Source: Stenocarpella maydis
Taxonomy: Eukaryota; Ascomycota; Sordariomycetes; Diaporthales; Diaporthaceae
NCBI GenBank assembly: GCA_002270565.1
Contig: NQMI01000001.1
Location: forward strand, 125,973-189,972
DNA length: 64,000 nt
Direction: 5' to 3'
Shown: positions 34,601 to 48,309 of the stretch, piece after piece
Position numbering within the stretch: position 1 is the stretch's first letter
Layout of the letters: each line of letters starts with the position of its first letter
Made by a program: the position numbers and the translations under genes
The notes under the pieces: model-generated
What the model was told of the DNA's origin: nothing
What the model saw: the letters and a program-made list of their open reading frames with translations, nothing else
Database searches by the model: none

Positions 34601-37600
34601 CAACACTGTCCTGCGGCGAGCTGAGACTGCTGGTGCAGAGGAGGTCGTTGAGCAGGTAGTTGAGGACGCCTGAGCGAGGCTTGACAGGTGTGTTGGCGAA
34701 CATGGGAGCGTTCCGCTTGAAGTTTATAAACTCCATCTTCTTGCTCGTGTAACTCTGCAACAGCTCTGCCAGGCAGTGCAGAAGGAAACATCGGTAGACG
34801 AAGATCGGGTGCTCTTCGGCCTTGAAGGAAGCCTTTGGGGCTTTCTTGTCCTTATTCTCGAGGCTTTGCTCCTCCACAGGCGTGGCCTCACTGCTCGCAG
34901 CCCCGGTGTCATCGCCAGATGCGTTGGTTTCCTTGACAGTGTCTGTGGGCTCTTTGTCGGCAACCTCTCGGTAGTTGAGCAATTCACAAAGCAGGAAGTG
35001 AACCACACCATCCGGGTTCTCCAAGACAGGCCGCTTGGACTCGGCTGCAGAGGTCTTGACAGCGTCAGTCATTTCCTTGTCGGCAAGTTCCGTTGTTGGC
35101 TTGACATCATTAATAGTGAGCTCCTCCGTAGCCTGAACAGCTGGCTCGACGGACTCGCTCACCGGGAACGACGCCGGTGACTTCTCGGCTAGTTTCTCCT
35201 TGAGAGTCAGTGTGACGCCTCTCGCAGTTGTTCCTGGAGGGTCGCTCGGTGTCTGAAACCGCAAAAGCCTGACAGTCTCGTTGGTTACCTCGATGAAGAT
35301 TTTTGGCGACCTCAAGGCGATGTGTGCAAGGCTCCGGGTGTAGGTCGGTATGTCGATGGCACGGGGGTTTCTGTGACCCATCTGCTCGAAGTACCTCCGA
35401 ATCTCGCTTCGCATGATCTGGCGAAGTGTGTCATCGTCCTCTACGACGTGTCTCAGGACTGTCATCACGTTCCCAGAAACCGTAGAGTCTTTCAGACGAG
35501 CGGAGCCCAGTCCGGATAGCTGCTTCGTCATGACGAAAAGACGTTGTAAATTCCTCCTTTCGCCCACTACCTTTGCCACCGATCGCTTCCGTGTCAAGAT
35601 GACCAAGACACGGAGGACCGCAACTGCAAGATCCTCGTTCTTTCCGATGCGAGGCAGTATCTCCAGGACGGATTCCAGTAGAGTAGCTCGCTCCGCCTCC
35701 GGAATGATAGGCTCTTTGGCCTTCAGCACCGGTTCCTCGATCTTGTCATTCTCGGTGGCCGGGGGAGTCCACTTCACCTCCACGGGCTGTGCATCATCCG
35801 CCAGCAGCATTTCGAATATCAGCAGTATATGAGGGATCCAGGGAGGTAGCTCCTCGTTGGAATTGCCGGGTGGCACCTTCAAGAAGCCGAGATATTCGGA
35901 GACGTTGTCCTTGAGGGTCTCGATGGTAGCTTTGAAGAATCGCGGCGAGCCATGAAGCATCAGAGACAGCAGGTGCGCGTATGCAGCTATGCCCCGACCG
36001 TTCGTGGTCTTATCCTCGTCGTCAAGGGCATAGGACATCAAGGCATTTGCCAGGGTCTCGCCGACCTCCTTTCGTATCTCTTCATTATCCTGGCGGTCGA
36101 TTGTAACGCTAATCAGCTCGGAGACCTCGAAAACAGAGTTCGGGTGTGCTCTGATGACATCCAGGCACCGGTCGATGATATCTTTCCGCAGCTTCTCTCG
36201 CTCTGCATCGAGGTCCTCCTTACACACAAGAGGCCGGTTGGCGGGTTCTTGCTCTGTGTTATCCGAGGTTGTCGCCGCAGCAGTCGGAGGAGCAGCAACA
36301 GGCGTGGAAGACCCGTCATCATCTTGCCGAGCGGGAGTCTCGCCCTCTCTGGAATCGGAAACCACGCCGTGGTCACCGAGCGCGTTACCAATAAGCTGGG
36401 AGAGCTCCGGCTGATTATCCACGACCATCGATTCCCGTAGGAGGTCAGAGCTGCGAGAGGACGCAGGGGTCTGGCTCGCTGAGCCGTTTGCTGCCGGGGA
36501 TGTAACCTGAAACGCATCTTCGGGAGGGATTGGGTTGCGCTCTCCTGCCAGTCCCCGCTGGTGCATCCTGCAGTATTCACTCGCGTTGTCCTGGACTCCG
36601 ATGGCACGATAGACTGCTTCCTGCGCCAGGTCAACGGCATACTCGTCACACAGGCGTGTGGTTTGAGGAATGTTCCATGGGAAGGTTGCTTGCTCCCTCT
36701 TGAACAAAGGTACAACCTTCGACAGCTCGCTTCTGCGCAATGCGGAGCCCTCAGTTTCGGCCTGGCAGATCGTTTTGAGAATGTCCACAACCTTGCCGAC
36801 GACATCTGTGGACGCCTTGTCGATCAGGTTCGAGCGCCAGAGGTTCGACACTGTAGGCACCACAGACATCCGAATTTCGACGACAAATTGGTTGATGGTC
36901 TGGAACCACTCAGTCTGGCGGTTGGTAGAAGAACGACTGCCCACATTAAGATGCTGAATGGAGTCCGAAAGGTTCTTGCCGTTCACGATCACTGAGAACA
37001 GATCGAGGATCTTCTTGGCACCGATGGATGCTAACTTTGCAGTGGCGGATGCCTCTTCTGTCTCGGCGTGATCCCTGGTGACCTCTTCAGCAAAGACGTT
37101 GATAAGCTTGTTAAGGATCTCGAAACCGTGGCGCTGTCTGAAGGCATCAAGGACGGGCACGATGATGCTAGAACCAGGCCGATCACTGGGCCTGGTAGAG
37201 TCAACAAGCATTTCATGAATGATGTGCAGCATGATGATGCAATATTGGAGTTCGGACTTGGTGAGACTCCTGTCGATGAATGGCTCCAGTTGATCCAGTA
37301 CCGTCTCGGCCAGTGCGTCGGCCAATTGCATGTGCTTGGCTCTGGCATAGCCGTCCCGCTCCCGACGAGTCATGAGTGCCTTGCCCAGAGTTTGGAAGAA
37401 GGAATACGCGCTGGGCATGAGGGACTGCAGCAGGACTCTCAAAATCTGGTAGTTCTGGTACTGAGCGGTGGACTGTTCCTCTGCCGAAGGGCGGTTCTGT
37501 CGACTTGAATCTAGTTGATCCGCATGGATGGCGAGCCCCGCACCACCGAGCATCTGCGTGATTGTTATGTCCCGGTCACCCAGTAACAGCTCGCTGGAGC

Positions 37601-40600
37601 TGCCAGGACGGACGTTGGCCAGTTTTCGCGCCGTCCAGTGCTGTGGCACAAGGGTGATGAGAGATATCTCTTCCGAGAGAACGACGCGCAGCAGAGGTCC
37701 CAGGGACCTAACCACCTCGTGAAAGTGGTCATAGACGTTGACCGCAGGCAAGGAAACAGATGAATGGCGACTTTGGTAAGGGAAACAGCTCCAGAGGGTC
37801 TTGAGGAGGGATTGAATGTTCAGAAGTGCCTTTGCAACATCTGTGCCGCTGGAAACCTGGCGAACGAGGCCGACATTCCAACCCCCTGCTTCGTCTTGTC
37901 CCAAAGTGGAACCGGGCTCCACAAAAGGTCGGAAGAATGAAGGAGATGGAGAGCTGGACAGTAAAGGTTCCAGGGATGACATGGTCGAACGTATGCGATT
38001 CAATAACGAAGGCATGCCGATGACCGGAGCATGCTCGATGATGTTGGCGATGACTTGTTGCAGTAGTCCCAAAGCAGTAGAATCGGCAAATTCATGAGGC
38101 AGGCTCGGCAGAACCATAATGTCCAACAAGTACTCGATGCCGCCGCTCTTCGTCAGGGATGTCCTCAGACTGGAGTTGCTGATGTATGCATTCAAGAACG
38201 ACGCAAGAGCATGAATATAGGGAGTAATGGTGTCGGGCGTCTTGGGACCAGAAGAAGTATCTGACTGCCGCGAAGACGCGCCCTGGGTGGATGCGACGAT
38301 GTCTGTCATTTCGATGTCTTCAGTAGACGTTGCCACCTCTTTGCCCTTCTTCGATGCCATCTCGACACCGGCCTTTTGCAATAGGGTGTGATCAGCGGGG
38401 ACGACCTTCCCCTCAGGGTCTGTCGCGAACAGCTTAGCCCCCCAATCAGCGGTTTCCGCCTTCAGTATTCCCAAGTCTTTGATCCTCGCAATCATGTCTA
38501 TGACAGCGTTCGCAACCGTCTGCCTCAGAGCCGGGTGGTGTCGCGCAAGCTCGTCAAATTGAAGCCCCACATTGTAAGCCAGGTCGGCATCGATGCCCAT
38601 AATCCGCACGTGTTCTGGGCTCTCGAAAACCTCCAAGAAGCTTTCAAGGACACGCGAAGACGCTACTAAGCGGAGTCCGACATTGTTGAGGCAGATTGAG
38701 TTGATGACGGGGATAATGACAGCAGTGGCTTCCGAAGATGGCAGGATTCCGCATGCCAGCGGAGCAGATCGCGGTGCCCTAAGAGCCTCCTGACTCGGAG
38801 GGTGCGGGCGTTCATCGGAAGGCAGAACCACGGACTCCTCCGCAGGGGGGCCATTCTCGTCACTCGGCTGCTCATCGGGTTTGCGTTCGGCTGCCGAGTC
38901 TGTCGAGATCCCGCGGCCGGTGAGGGATTCTAAGAGACTCTTGACCATGCCAGTTTCCGAGATAGCGGCAAAGCTGGTGGGGTCATTGTTGATGAAGTCG
39001 GTGAGCAGGTTGATGGAGTTTGTCCAGACCACCGACCCGAAAGCCTTTGTGTTCTCCATTATAGTTCGCAGACTTCCCAGAAGCTTGGAATTGTCAACGA
39101 GGTTCCTCAACAACCGGTCCGTATTGGTGTTTTGGGCAATGGCGCTCGGGTTCATGATGTGGTGGATGAACTTCAACAGCCACTTCAGGGTCTGCTGTTG
39201 GGCATAGGGTATCTCGTAATCGACAACACTGGAGTAGAATTCGGGCTTTGTGCCATGACCAGCCTCTGCGAGACTCTTAGCTGAAGAAGTTGCATCTATC
39301 ATGAGCTGGGCAATGGCGTCCAAGCCGTTGGCGTTAACAAAAGAGTTGAATGCGGCTGGTGCGAAGTTGAGCACAAGTGCATCCACATAAGATACAGCAG
39401 TGCTGTGCAACCGTTCAGCCACTGGCGTCCGCATGTTGATGATACTCACGAGGACATCCATGAATCCTGCGTTGATCATCTCGCCACCCACGCGTCCGTT
39501 CATAGCAAGGTGCAGTGCCAGAGAGAAAAGGCAGTCTCGCCAGTCGTCCAACTCGACCGAATTCCCGTTGGACTGCTCGATTCCCTCCTTCATCTCGGCA
39601 ACAGCCTTGCGAATGACGTACAAGAGGACCCCATGATTTACAGTGGCGTTCAAGGCCGAGATGACGTCTTGGTACTTGGCGTTGAAGTGGGAAATGGCCT
39701 CCAGTAAGGAGAGTGCAATCTGCTGCAAGGAACGTGGGGCAGCTGTCAGGCCAGGCGTAGAGGGGTGGATCAGCTCCACCAGTTGATAGACCAGGTGGTA
39801 GCGCCGGGGCTCGTCGTTGTCCTGTTTAAGGACTTGCTCCAAGAACACGAACTCTGGATGTATGTAGGCCAGATTCGCAATGGCCAGGAGCCGAACGGCC
39901 AGGGCCTGCTGACGTGCTTCTGGACCGCTGAGGAGTGCCTTGCATATCCTTGCACGGTTGAGGAATTCGTATTGAGAGTTCTTGGGCATGTCCGAAGGAG
40001 TGCGCTTCAAGAGCTCGTAGATTGGCGAGGACGAGACAGAGCTCTGCGGGATCTCGACAGACTTCTGACTGGAGCTTGGCGCCCCTTCAGCATTCAGGGC
40101 TGGGGAGTGCTGGGCTGGCGAAGGAGTGTCGTCAGAGCTCTGTACAGCCCTGGCACTGCGTGGTGTCTGGTGTGGAGCCCCTATGGTGGTGCTGCGGCGC
40201 AACGGAGTGGGCGTGTTGGGGGTAGATGCGCTGATGCGATCGTTGGATGCCTGCGGCGCCGGCTCGCCATCAGCCTTTGGGTAGTAGACCACTTTCAGAT
40301 CACCCCAACCCTTCCAACGGCCGTCTGGGCCGTCGTCAGCGGAGACAACAGACCCTAGGTCATTTGCGATCATGGAGGCTGCATTCTTGGGTGCCGATAC
40401 TTGGGCCTTGTCTTTCTCCTTTCCTTTGCCGGTGGAGGCTGGGGTGGAATGCGCAGAAGAATCTGACAGGGTTATGATGGGGGTCTTCACAAAGGGCTGT
40501 GAGATTTGTTGAACACGGTCAAGTTCAATATTGTAGTGGTTGGCAAGCAGAGCATTGCTGACTTGACGGGACGGTTGCGTCATGCGTTTGACGGACGCCT

Positions 40601-41274
40601 GGTAGCGCTGTGCGAGCTCCAAGCCAACCTCCAGTGTGGCCTGGACGACCGATAGACAGGTGCTGTTCAAAAGGTCATTCAGGTGAGAGCTGCTAGCATA
40701 GATGCTCCGGTTGCCACAGTGGTTCAACAAGCGCCTCGTAAACTGGAGGATAGCCTGTACGAGCTGGGAATCTCCATGTTCTTGGTAGCCCAGGGCCTTC
40801 AGTTTCTCCTCGTCCCACAACTCCGGGCCGTACTCTTCGACACGTGCGCCACGGCCGAGCAAGACATCACAGGCGAAATTACGCGTCTGTGGACCTTCGT
40901 GCAGCTGATAGACCTTGTTGAAACACTCAAGGATGTTGTCGAAGCGGTTCAGTAGGGGAATCCAGTGGTAGAGGTCACCACGAGGCAGAGGCCACCTCGC
41001 TACGGGGAAGGTGTCGAGGAGTCGTGGTAATTCTGGCAAAGGCACGGCTGAGGCGGCCTGCACAAAGTCCTTGAGCCAGGGCGACTAGGTCGAGTGTTAG
41101 CTGTCTGTGTTTCTGGCGTGTACGAGGGGCAGAAGAGGGGGGCGAAAGCTAAGAACCGAGCGCTCGCAGTGTCTCCGTCTTGGGTGTGCCTGTGAGTGTT
41201 TGCTGGCGTGCGTGTGTGTGACATACCAGGGTCTCCCTATGCTTGGGCTGCATTGTCTTTGTAATCTTTCCCAT
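28642..41274 (-). CDS. TOM1: Giant HECT E3 ubiquitin ligase, TOM1/HUWE1-like
   Basis: Six exons: 41227-41274, 33947-41084, 33295-33885, 33171-33224, 28821-33117 and 28642-28762. The sum is 12,249 nt, exactly 4,082 codons plus stop. The first exon encodes only MGKITKTMQPKHRETL. Residues 17 to about 2395 form a helical ARM-like region opening with PLPELPRLLDTF and LYHWIPLLNRFD. An extremely acidic Asp/Glu tract (about 2390-2610) includes a seven-His run. Short ubiquitin-binding-like motifs lie at about 3000-3110 (IDPEYLAAIPEDLREEVI, FLDALPEDIRHEIV, LATLPPDLRQTVL). The HECT domain occupies about 3720-4082 (HGEEGVDAGGVTREWF, FFKFIGRIIGKAV). The catalytic Cys lies in LPSSHTC, directly at the last exon junction. 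Family members ubiquitinate excess ribosomal proteins and histones and act in nuclear export. The last intron choice is the weakest part of the model. Confidence 0.93.
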
Positions 41275-44066
41275 CTTGACGGCGGGAGCGGCAGTGCCGC
41301 AGAAATGAAAACTCCCCCTCCACTACCTGAGGCCGACTGCCCTGGAAGACAGCTTGGCGGAGGACAGCGAGCGTCCTGCAATGAGGCGCTCAATAAATGG
41401 TGGTGTCGGGTCGGTCGGTGTTGTCGGTGTTGTCGGGCGGGGTGACAGGAGGCTGGGTGATTGAGGAGTCGTCGGCGCGATGCGGTTGTTGGACGACTTG
41501 GATGGAGGCCGCGACGTGTGCAGGTCGCCGTGACGTCGTACCAAGCAAGACAGGCCGGTCAGACGCGGGTGCAGGCAGCTGAAGATGCAGGTTCAGCCGT
41601 GCAGAAGGGGAATTATCTGGGTATCTGTGGTCGTGCGAGATGGAAGATGGAGGAGGAAGGTCGGAGGAAGATGGCAGGTTAAGGTTGAATGGTGGTGGGT
41701 TTTGGAGTTGAGGGTGCAGCCAGCAAAAGTCCGGCAAGCATTTGCGTAATGGGCCCAAGCTTCCTGAGAAGGCAAGCAGCAGCCAAGCGAAGGTCACTCG
41801 CTCACTGGCTTGTTGTTGACGTCCAGCAGGCTCCACCTACTACTAGGTAGTAGGTACACTACATACCTAGGTATGTAAGAAAAAAGAGCGATCCACATCA
41901 GCACTCGATGGGGCTTGACATTGGCAGGTGGCGGGGAAGCTTCCATAAGGCGCCTGCCCAGCAGCCAGGGTTCTCGAAATTTACGCCACAGTCTCAAGTG
42001 CTCTTATTAGTGAAGCGCAGCACCAAGTGGCCCAAGGTGATCAAATGAATTGTTGCTTCAAAAAAAAATTCTACCCCTTACCGAGGAATCTATCTGGATA
42101 GACTACTTACCCAGCCAGCCAAGCTGCAGGCTGGCGGCTCAACCCCCACATGAACGAACAGTACGAGGCAGGAGCTTACACTACTCCGGACCAGCTCGGG
42201 AAAGCAAGGCCACTGGGCTGGCTGGCTGACTGAATTCCGGCCCACAGCCTGAAGTGGCTATCTATGCACCGGGGCAGGTACGTTCCTGGTAGCCTTGATG
42301 GATTATTTCCAGAGAGTATCGTATCTGTCGGGGTCCTCTACCCTCACCCTCACTCTACAACCTTGCCCGCGTATACAAGTTCATGACGGCCCATGTTTGC
42401 GCCCGAGAATGGAATACGCTCGGGATATGGGCACGCAGTACATGGCCACACACTCGCTCCACAAGGCTCGGCAACCCCAGCCTGTCAGTGTTAGCTACTG
42501 TACTACCGTGCTGCCGAAGCTCCCAGTCATAAGCAACAATCCTGTGGCACCAGCACGCAAGTCGGCTACAGCGAGTTTTCCCCTTACGAAGTCAAAACGT
42601 CGAGCTGCACCCTCCGAGGAGATTGTTGTCCAGACAGATAATATTGTCAGGCTCTAGTCACGTTCAGCTGTCACATGCGTAGTTGCGATGGTTCTCTGCT
42701 TCCCGCTTTCGCAGGTCCTGAACCCCGCCACGAGTATGCCAACGAATTTCTTACTGGCAGGCTGGTGAGCCTGTGTAAGCGGTCAGGCGGCAAGTACAGA
42801 GTCAACGTTTGTTTAGGATTGGATTTTCCATGATGGCCTTCTTACTACCAGGACCCAAGGAGACCAGGGGCGTGTTTTTCTCGTTGGTGGAAACGCGCTG
42901 CCTTTCCTTATCTCAGGCGCTAAGTCAAGACATACTATTTCCTGATCTCACAGCACATATATATTCGGCTAATAATCTTGTCCAGACGCTCTTCTACCAG
43001 TGATGATATTGGCATTGATTAAAGTACCAAGTGGCTGGCTTGGTAGCGGATCCTGCAGTCGTAGCCACTATCCGGCATAGGTTCGAAATCACACCGGAGC
43101 CGGAACACGGAAGCACCACGGGTCGACCTGGTATCACAAGGGATGATGCGGAGCAATGTCATTACCCTAGTTTGGGTTTTCTCACAACACACGACATCGG
43201 AACTTCTGCACCGAGTTGAATATCCCATGGCCGGCACGCCATGGCCACCAACAGGTGGCTTAGTTGCAAGAGACGGCCCATGATCTCCAGATGACGAGGT
43301 CCGGCTTAACTGCTTACACTTTAGGGCTGCCTGTCTTGGCCTGGCCAGCGGGCCCGAAGGCACGGAGCCTCAACGGCACATGTTGTATCCACCACCGACA
43401 GGATGCCCCGGTCTCAAACCTGGCGGCGTGGGGGGTGCCGAAACATGTCACACAGTACAAAAAAAACTTCGCGCTTGGTGACGTGAAAGTTTTCAAGGCT
43501 AAAATGGAACAAAGGGCCTGGCATTAACAGCAACAAGACGTATGTATCTATCTATCTTAGTCGAAACCTTCTGACCGCCCTCATCAGCTCGCTATTCAGA
43601 AAATAGTAATAGACTTCACAGGCAGGCGGGTATCCTCTTGATCCAGTCTTTTCTCCGCCCCCCTTCTACTTTTTCCCGTGCAGAGACGGGAAGGCCCGAT
43701 CATTCTTGCTAGCTCAACTTCGGTTCGGCATCACATAGATCATCATCCTAAGTTCTCTCTTAAGAGGAAAAATCCACAAAGCCACAGCCAACCAAACAGC
43801 CTCGTGGGGGACCAGACTGCCCCTCCAAAGAAGGAAAAAGAGCCACCGGTCTCGCCCATACAGAAATTGGAGTCCACCCCGCGCTAAACGAACCAGCTAC
43901 AGCCCACAGCACACAGCCCCAACGTAGCAGAAGCAGCCCTCGGCCCCAAGGCCAAAGCCCGAGACCAGTCGCAGTCGCAGTCGCAGTCGTACGACCTCGA
44001 AAGGTACATAGATACTCCGGTGAAGCAAGGGGCCGTCTCCAAGAAAGCGACCCTTTTTTCCCCGCC
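41275..44066. other. Divergent intergenic between TOM1-like and PRPP synthetase genes
   Basis: 2.8 kb with no supported gene. It contains a small perfect hairpin (41835-41855), an A8-9 run near 42061, and a fourfold CAGTCG repeat (43966-43989) in the PRPP synthetase leader. A tRNA-like GGTTCGAAATC near 43080 was tested and rejected. The ends should be promoters for the two flanking genes. Confidence 0.5.
41835..41855. repeat. Short perfect hairpin
   Basis: 9-bp arms ACCTACTAC and its exact complement flank a TAG loop. A second palindrome, TACCTAGGTA, lies 12 bases further on. It is in the long leader or promoter region of the TOM1-like gene. Role unknown. Confidence 0.6.
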
Positions 44067-45414
44067 ATGTCAACCATGTCCAACGAGATCAAGCTGCTCA
44101 GTGGGAATTCCCACCCCATTCTGGCGCGGCTTGTGGCCGACCGGTCAGTCAACTCTTGTTCCCTTGTTTCCCTCTTGACCCCTACAACACCTTGAGTCTG
44201 GCAGGATTCGTCGCGCCGGGGTGGTGGTAGTGGTGGTTGTGGTCATGTTGCATCTAACCACGGGTCGGAGGGGAACAGGCTGGGCATAGAGATCGCAAAG
44301 ACTATGAGTCTCAACTACTCGAACCAAGAGACGAGCGTTACCGTTGGCGAGTCTGTACGAGACGAGGATGTCTTCATCATCCAATCCACAGCACCCGGCG
44401 ACATCAACGATGGACTGATGGAGCTGTTGATTATGATCCACGCCTGTACGTGCCGCCGAGGGCCTCCCTCCTCGACCGATATGGCCCCCTCTTCACACAA
44501 TATGGCAATGCCGGAGATGTAATGTTGATTCTCATGGATACGCATAGGCCGGACTGCATCCGCAAGGCGAATCACCGCTGTGATACCAAATTTCCCCTAT
44601 GCGCGACAAGACAAGAAGGACAAGAGCCGAGCGCCCATTGTATGTTGGCCCGCGAGCACCAAAAAGAATGGCGGACTAGAGCAGAGAGAGTTCTGACAAG
44701 ACTACAGAGCGCCAGGCTGATAGCCAACATGCTCACAACAGCCGGCTGCAACCATGTCATCACCATGGACCTGCACGCATCGTACGTGCTCGCCGCGCAT
44801 TCCCGTTCCCTCGTACACGCGCACCGCAACTCGCTAACCCACGTCTGTAACCCCTCAGGCAAATCCAGGGCTTCTTCAACGTCCCCGTCGACAACCTCTA
44901 CGCCGAGCCGTCCGTCCTCCGCTGGGTGCAGGAGAACCTCTCGATCAAGGACTGCGTCATCGTCTCCCCCGACGCAGGCGGCGCCAAGCGTGCAACCTCA
45001 ATGGCCGACCGCCTCGACCTCCCGTTCGCCCTCATCCACAAGGAGCGGCCGCGGCCCAACGAGGTGGGCCGCATGGTGCTGGTCGGCAACGTGGTGGACA
45101 AGATCTGCATCCTGGTCGACGACATGGCCGACACGTGCGGCACACTCGCCAAGGCCGCCGCCGTCGTCAAGGAGCACCAGGCCAGGGAGGTCGTAGCGAT
45201 AGTGACGCATGGCATCCTCAGCGGGCCCGCCATCGACAACATCAACAAGAGCGTGCTCTCCCAGGTCGTCGTCACCAACACCGTGCCCCTCGGCGACAAG
45301 CTCGACCGGTGCCCCAAGCTCAAGGTCATCGACGTCAGCGGGACCCTGGCCGAGTCCATCCGGAGGACGCACAACGGTGAGAGTGTCAGTTACCTTTTTA
45401 CGCATGTCTTTTGA
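44067..45414 (+). CDS. Ribose-phosphate pyrophosphokinase (PRPP synthetase)
   Basis: Five exons: 44067-44143, 44279-44445, 44548-44639, 44708-44781 and 44859-45414. The joins are in frame and give 321 residues, normal for the family. The enzyme makes PRPP from ribose 5-phosphate and ATP for nucleotide, His and Trp synthesis. The N-terminus [13 protein letters not shown] is typical. The ATP-loop region reads [15 protein letters not shown], with the catalytic-flap Lys/Arg residues present. The metal site is [17 protein letters not shown], split by intron 4. The PRPP-binding loop is [17 protein letters not shown] (about residue 220). No long non-homologous insertion is seen, unlike yeast Prs1 or Prs5, so this is a compact Prs2/3/4-type subunit; which paralogue cannot be decided. 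Introns carry CTAAC or CTGAC branch sites. The ATG at 44067 is followed in frame by another at 44076. Confidence 0.95.
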
Positions 45415-47086
45415 GCGGGTTCGGCACCAACACAGGAGAGAGATTTGGAAACGTTTTGGACCGGGAGGTTAGGGTGTTTCTGGGTATTTGTCGGGATGTG
45501 CTATTCCTTGCATTAAACCTAGAACCGGAGGCCGGCACCAGCAGGGTGTCTAAAATGGAGCCTTGGGTTGAAGAGAAGTAAACAGCGATAGGAACAGCAG
45601 GTGGGCTCTACAACAAGCATGGATTGAACGAGCTTTATATACACCTAGAGGGGAAACGAAGGCTACCTATACAGCGCCTTGGAAGGCTAAGCAAGGAACC
45701 GCAACATTAGAATATGTCCATAAAAGTAGAAAATTGTATCAGGTCACTGGGTTATATGAGCTGTACTAAGGACCGACTCCATTCGGGTGCCAGGCCAGGC
45801 AGAGAGCGTACTCTTTGTTCCAGATGTATAAATAGCATGTATGCATCTTCAAAAAGAAATACACATACCAAAAAGGATGCAGTGCAGTGGGTGAGGAGCA
45901 GACAACAACCACTTGATGATCTTATAACCTAAGACTGAGTTCCTGAGCATCCTGATGACCTGGCCCAAAGTGATGATTCCTTACTAGGCCAGAAATTCCA
46001 GGTGTCAAAAGCCCTTGCAGACAGTCTACCTGCACCATTTCCCAGTGGGCATCACTTCAGGGAGACAAAACGTGGGGCATTTGACGAAGCCAAAGTACAT
46101 TCCGAGTCCAAGAAGCCTTTGGACAAAACCATCGCACCCCTACTACATAAAAATGAAGAACTTTCTCATAGGGGAAAACAAAGGGTATACATGTACTACT
46201 TAAAGTTCTTGCACGCCATAGCAAATTAGAGTCTATTGCCCGGCCCAATTCACACACCCACACATCCAAGACAGGTTTTGAGGAGGTATTGTGAGAGCAG
46301 GCGCTGTAAGAGTAGGTGGAGTTGGAGTAGGTTGAGCATCGAGACGGGGTGTTATTGGGGTCGCGGTATAGATGTCGGGCGAAGTACTGGCGTACACTCT
46401 GTTCCTATGGATGATAGTCTCTGGCTGCCTACCTAGAGGCTATTTATTACTCTTTAGGACCAGTACGGGCTGACAGCTAGGCACGGGTAAAGGGGCATAA
46501 GAGGAATGCAATACAGTGGGAATGATGTTATGGTCAAGGGGTATTGCGGGACGAGGTTGTCACCAGTCCTTAGCCGCCAAATGGTGGTCAGGAAGATGCT
46601 GCTACTCTGTGCTTAACAAAGCCAGTTCTGAAATGAAAGGACGGAACGGCAGGTGGGATTCCTGGGTGTCAAGCTGGGACCATCCACCCCGGCAGCAGCT
46701 GGCAACACCGACTGGAGACCTTGGGTAGGTATCTCGAAGTTTGTGGCCTCAACCCTATCTTGGACGACGCTCAACTGTGCACTGGGAGGATAATGGCATT
46801 GGAGACCCTTGGACTGAACAGGCTATCATAATGATAGGACTAGCAGCACGCGAAACAACACAGGTCTTCACAGCTCGATCATCAGACCATCTTTTCATTT
46901 CATCACTTTGCGCCAACGCCGTGTAAGTACCAAGGTATCAAATCAATCACTGAGCAGGTTCTGAAGTCTCGTCCATTTTTTTAGTATGCCATGAATACAA
47001 TCCCGTTCTTGGCCAATGGAACCGTTCAGATCCCCGATCCGTAACCCAACCGCGTAAAAGAAGCCATCCTCGAGTGACGCCAGATT
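45415..47086. other. Convergent intergenic between PRPP synthetase and eS6 genes
   Basis: 1.67 kb between two stop codons, longer than needed for two 3' UTRs. It is fairly AT-rich, with short frames only and no recognised repeat, RNA or protein motif. Confidence 0.5.
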
Positions 47087-48309
47087 TTAGGCCTTGTGCG
47101 AAGAGGCACGGCGCTTGCGGTTCTCGGCCTTCTGGGCCTTGGCTTCGGAGACACGCTTGGCCAGGATCTGGGCGTACTCGGCCTGGAAAGGAGGTCAGTA
47201 CTGGCCTGTGGGCAATTCGACTGGGGTCTGGGGAGCATACGGCCTCATCCTTGACCTTCTCGGCCTGGCGGCGCTTGAGTGCGATCCTGTGGCGCTTGTG
47301 CTGGAGACGCTGGGGGGTGACCAGGCGCTGGATCTTGGGGGCCTTGGTGTAAGGCTTCGCGCCCTCCTTCTTGGGCTGGACCTCGCGACGGATGACGTAC
47401 TTGCGGACCTATATCCCGCAGAAAATGTAATTATTAGCCCTGAGACTCCGTACCTCGGATCTCATTCCTCTCACTCTCTACCCGAGCTGCTCGATTTCCG
47501 CCACCGCAGCCATCGGGTAGGCGAAGACGGGATTGTATGATATGGGTCGGATACAACATACATCGTCTTCCTTGGTGAGGCCGAAGAACTTTCGAATCTT
47601 GGTGGCACGCTTGGGCCCGAGGCGCTTGGGGTGGACGACGTCGGTCAGGCCGGGGATGTCCTGCTCGCCCTGCTTGACGATGGCCAGAGCAAGGACGGAC
47701 AGGTCCATGCCGACAATGCAGCCACGAACGGACTTGCGCTTGCGCTCACCGGTGCGGCGGGGTCGGTAGCAGGAGTGGCCGTCGGAGAGCAGGAGGCGGA
47801 CACGGGTAGGCTGCATGACACCCTGCTTCATAGGGAAACCCTGCTTGTCGTTGCCACCGGTGATTCTGAAGATGTATCCCTTCCACTCATCTCCGAGGGA
47901 GTCGGCGGGGACCTCAGCGCCCATCTATGCATATCGAAGTCAGTCTCTGTGTGTATTGTCTGAACTGAATGGAGACGGCCCGTTCGCTCGTTGCTGGGAT
48001 GTGCGGAGGACGCGAGGATCTCGTCGGCTCGTGCTGGGTCGGCTCGGGACAGAACATACACGCTTCTCCATGAAGATGCGGAGCTTGCGCTCATCCTCGA
48101 TGTCGATCAGCTTTTGGCTGCCGTTAGCCGGGTAGGAGCTGTTGAGTTAAAAGTCAGCAACAACGACAACACAGAGTTTTGTCGTCGTCTCGTGAGCGGG
48201 CCCCACAGATTGGGTGTGGCAGCTGAACGGAAACGTAAACTGCAACAAGCACATTGGAGGTGTGATTGGGGGAGAAGAGGCCGTCTAGAACATACATGTT
48301 CAACTTCAT
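47087..48309 (-). CDS. RPS6: 40S ribosomal protein S6 (eS6)
   Basis: Five exons: 48296-48309, 48060-48138, 47562-47924, 47241-47408 and 47087-47182. The total is 720 nt, 239 residues, the usual length. The first exon is 14 nt, splitting the codon for Ile in [21 protein letters not shown]. Four introns start GTATGT or GTATGC (157, 135, 153 and 58 nt). Diagnostic segments are [37 protein letters not shown], and the C-terminal basic tail [14 protein letters not shown]. That tail carries the RRAS-type serines that are targets of TOR-pathway S6 kinases in other eukaryotes. It shares a 485-bp divergent promoter with DPH1. Four introns in a 240-codon gene fits highly expressed ribosomal protein genes of Pezizomycotina. 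Confidence 0.98.

Noticed and set aside
43050..43110. tRNA-like GGTTCGAAATC
   Set aside because: The flanking bases do not form a 5-bp T-arm, and no acceptor, D- or anticodon-arm could be placed.
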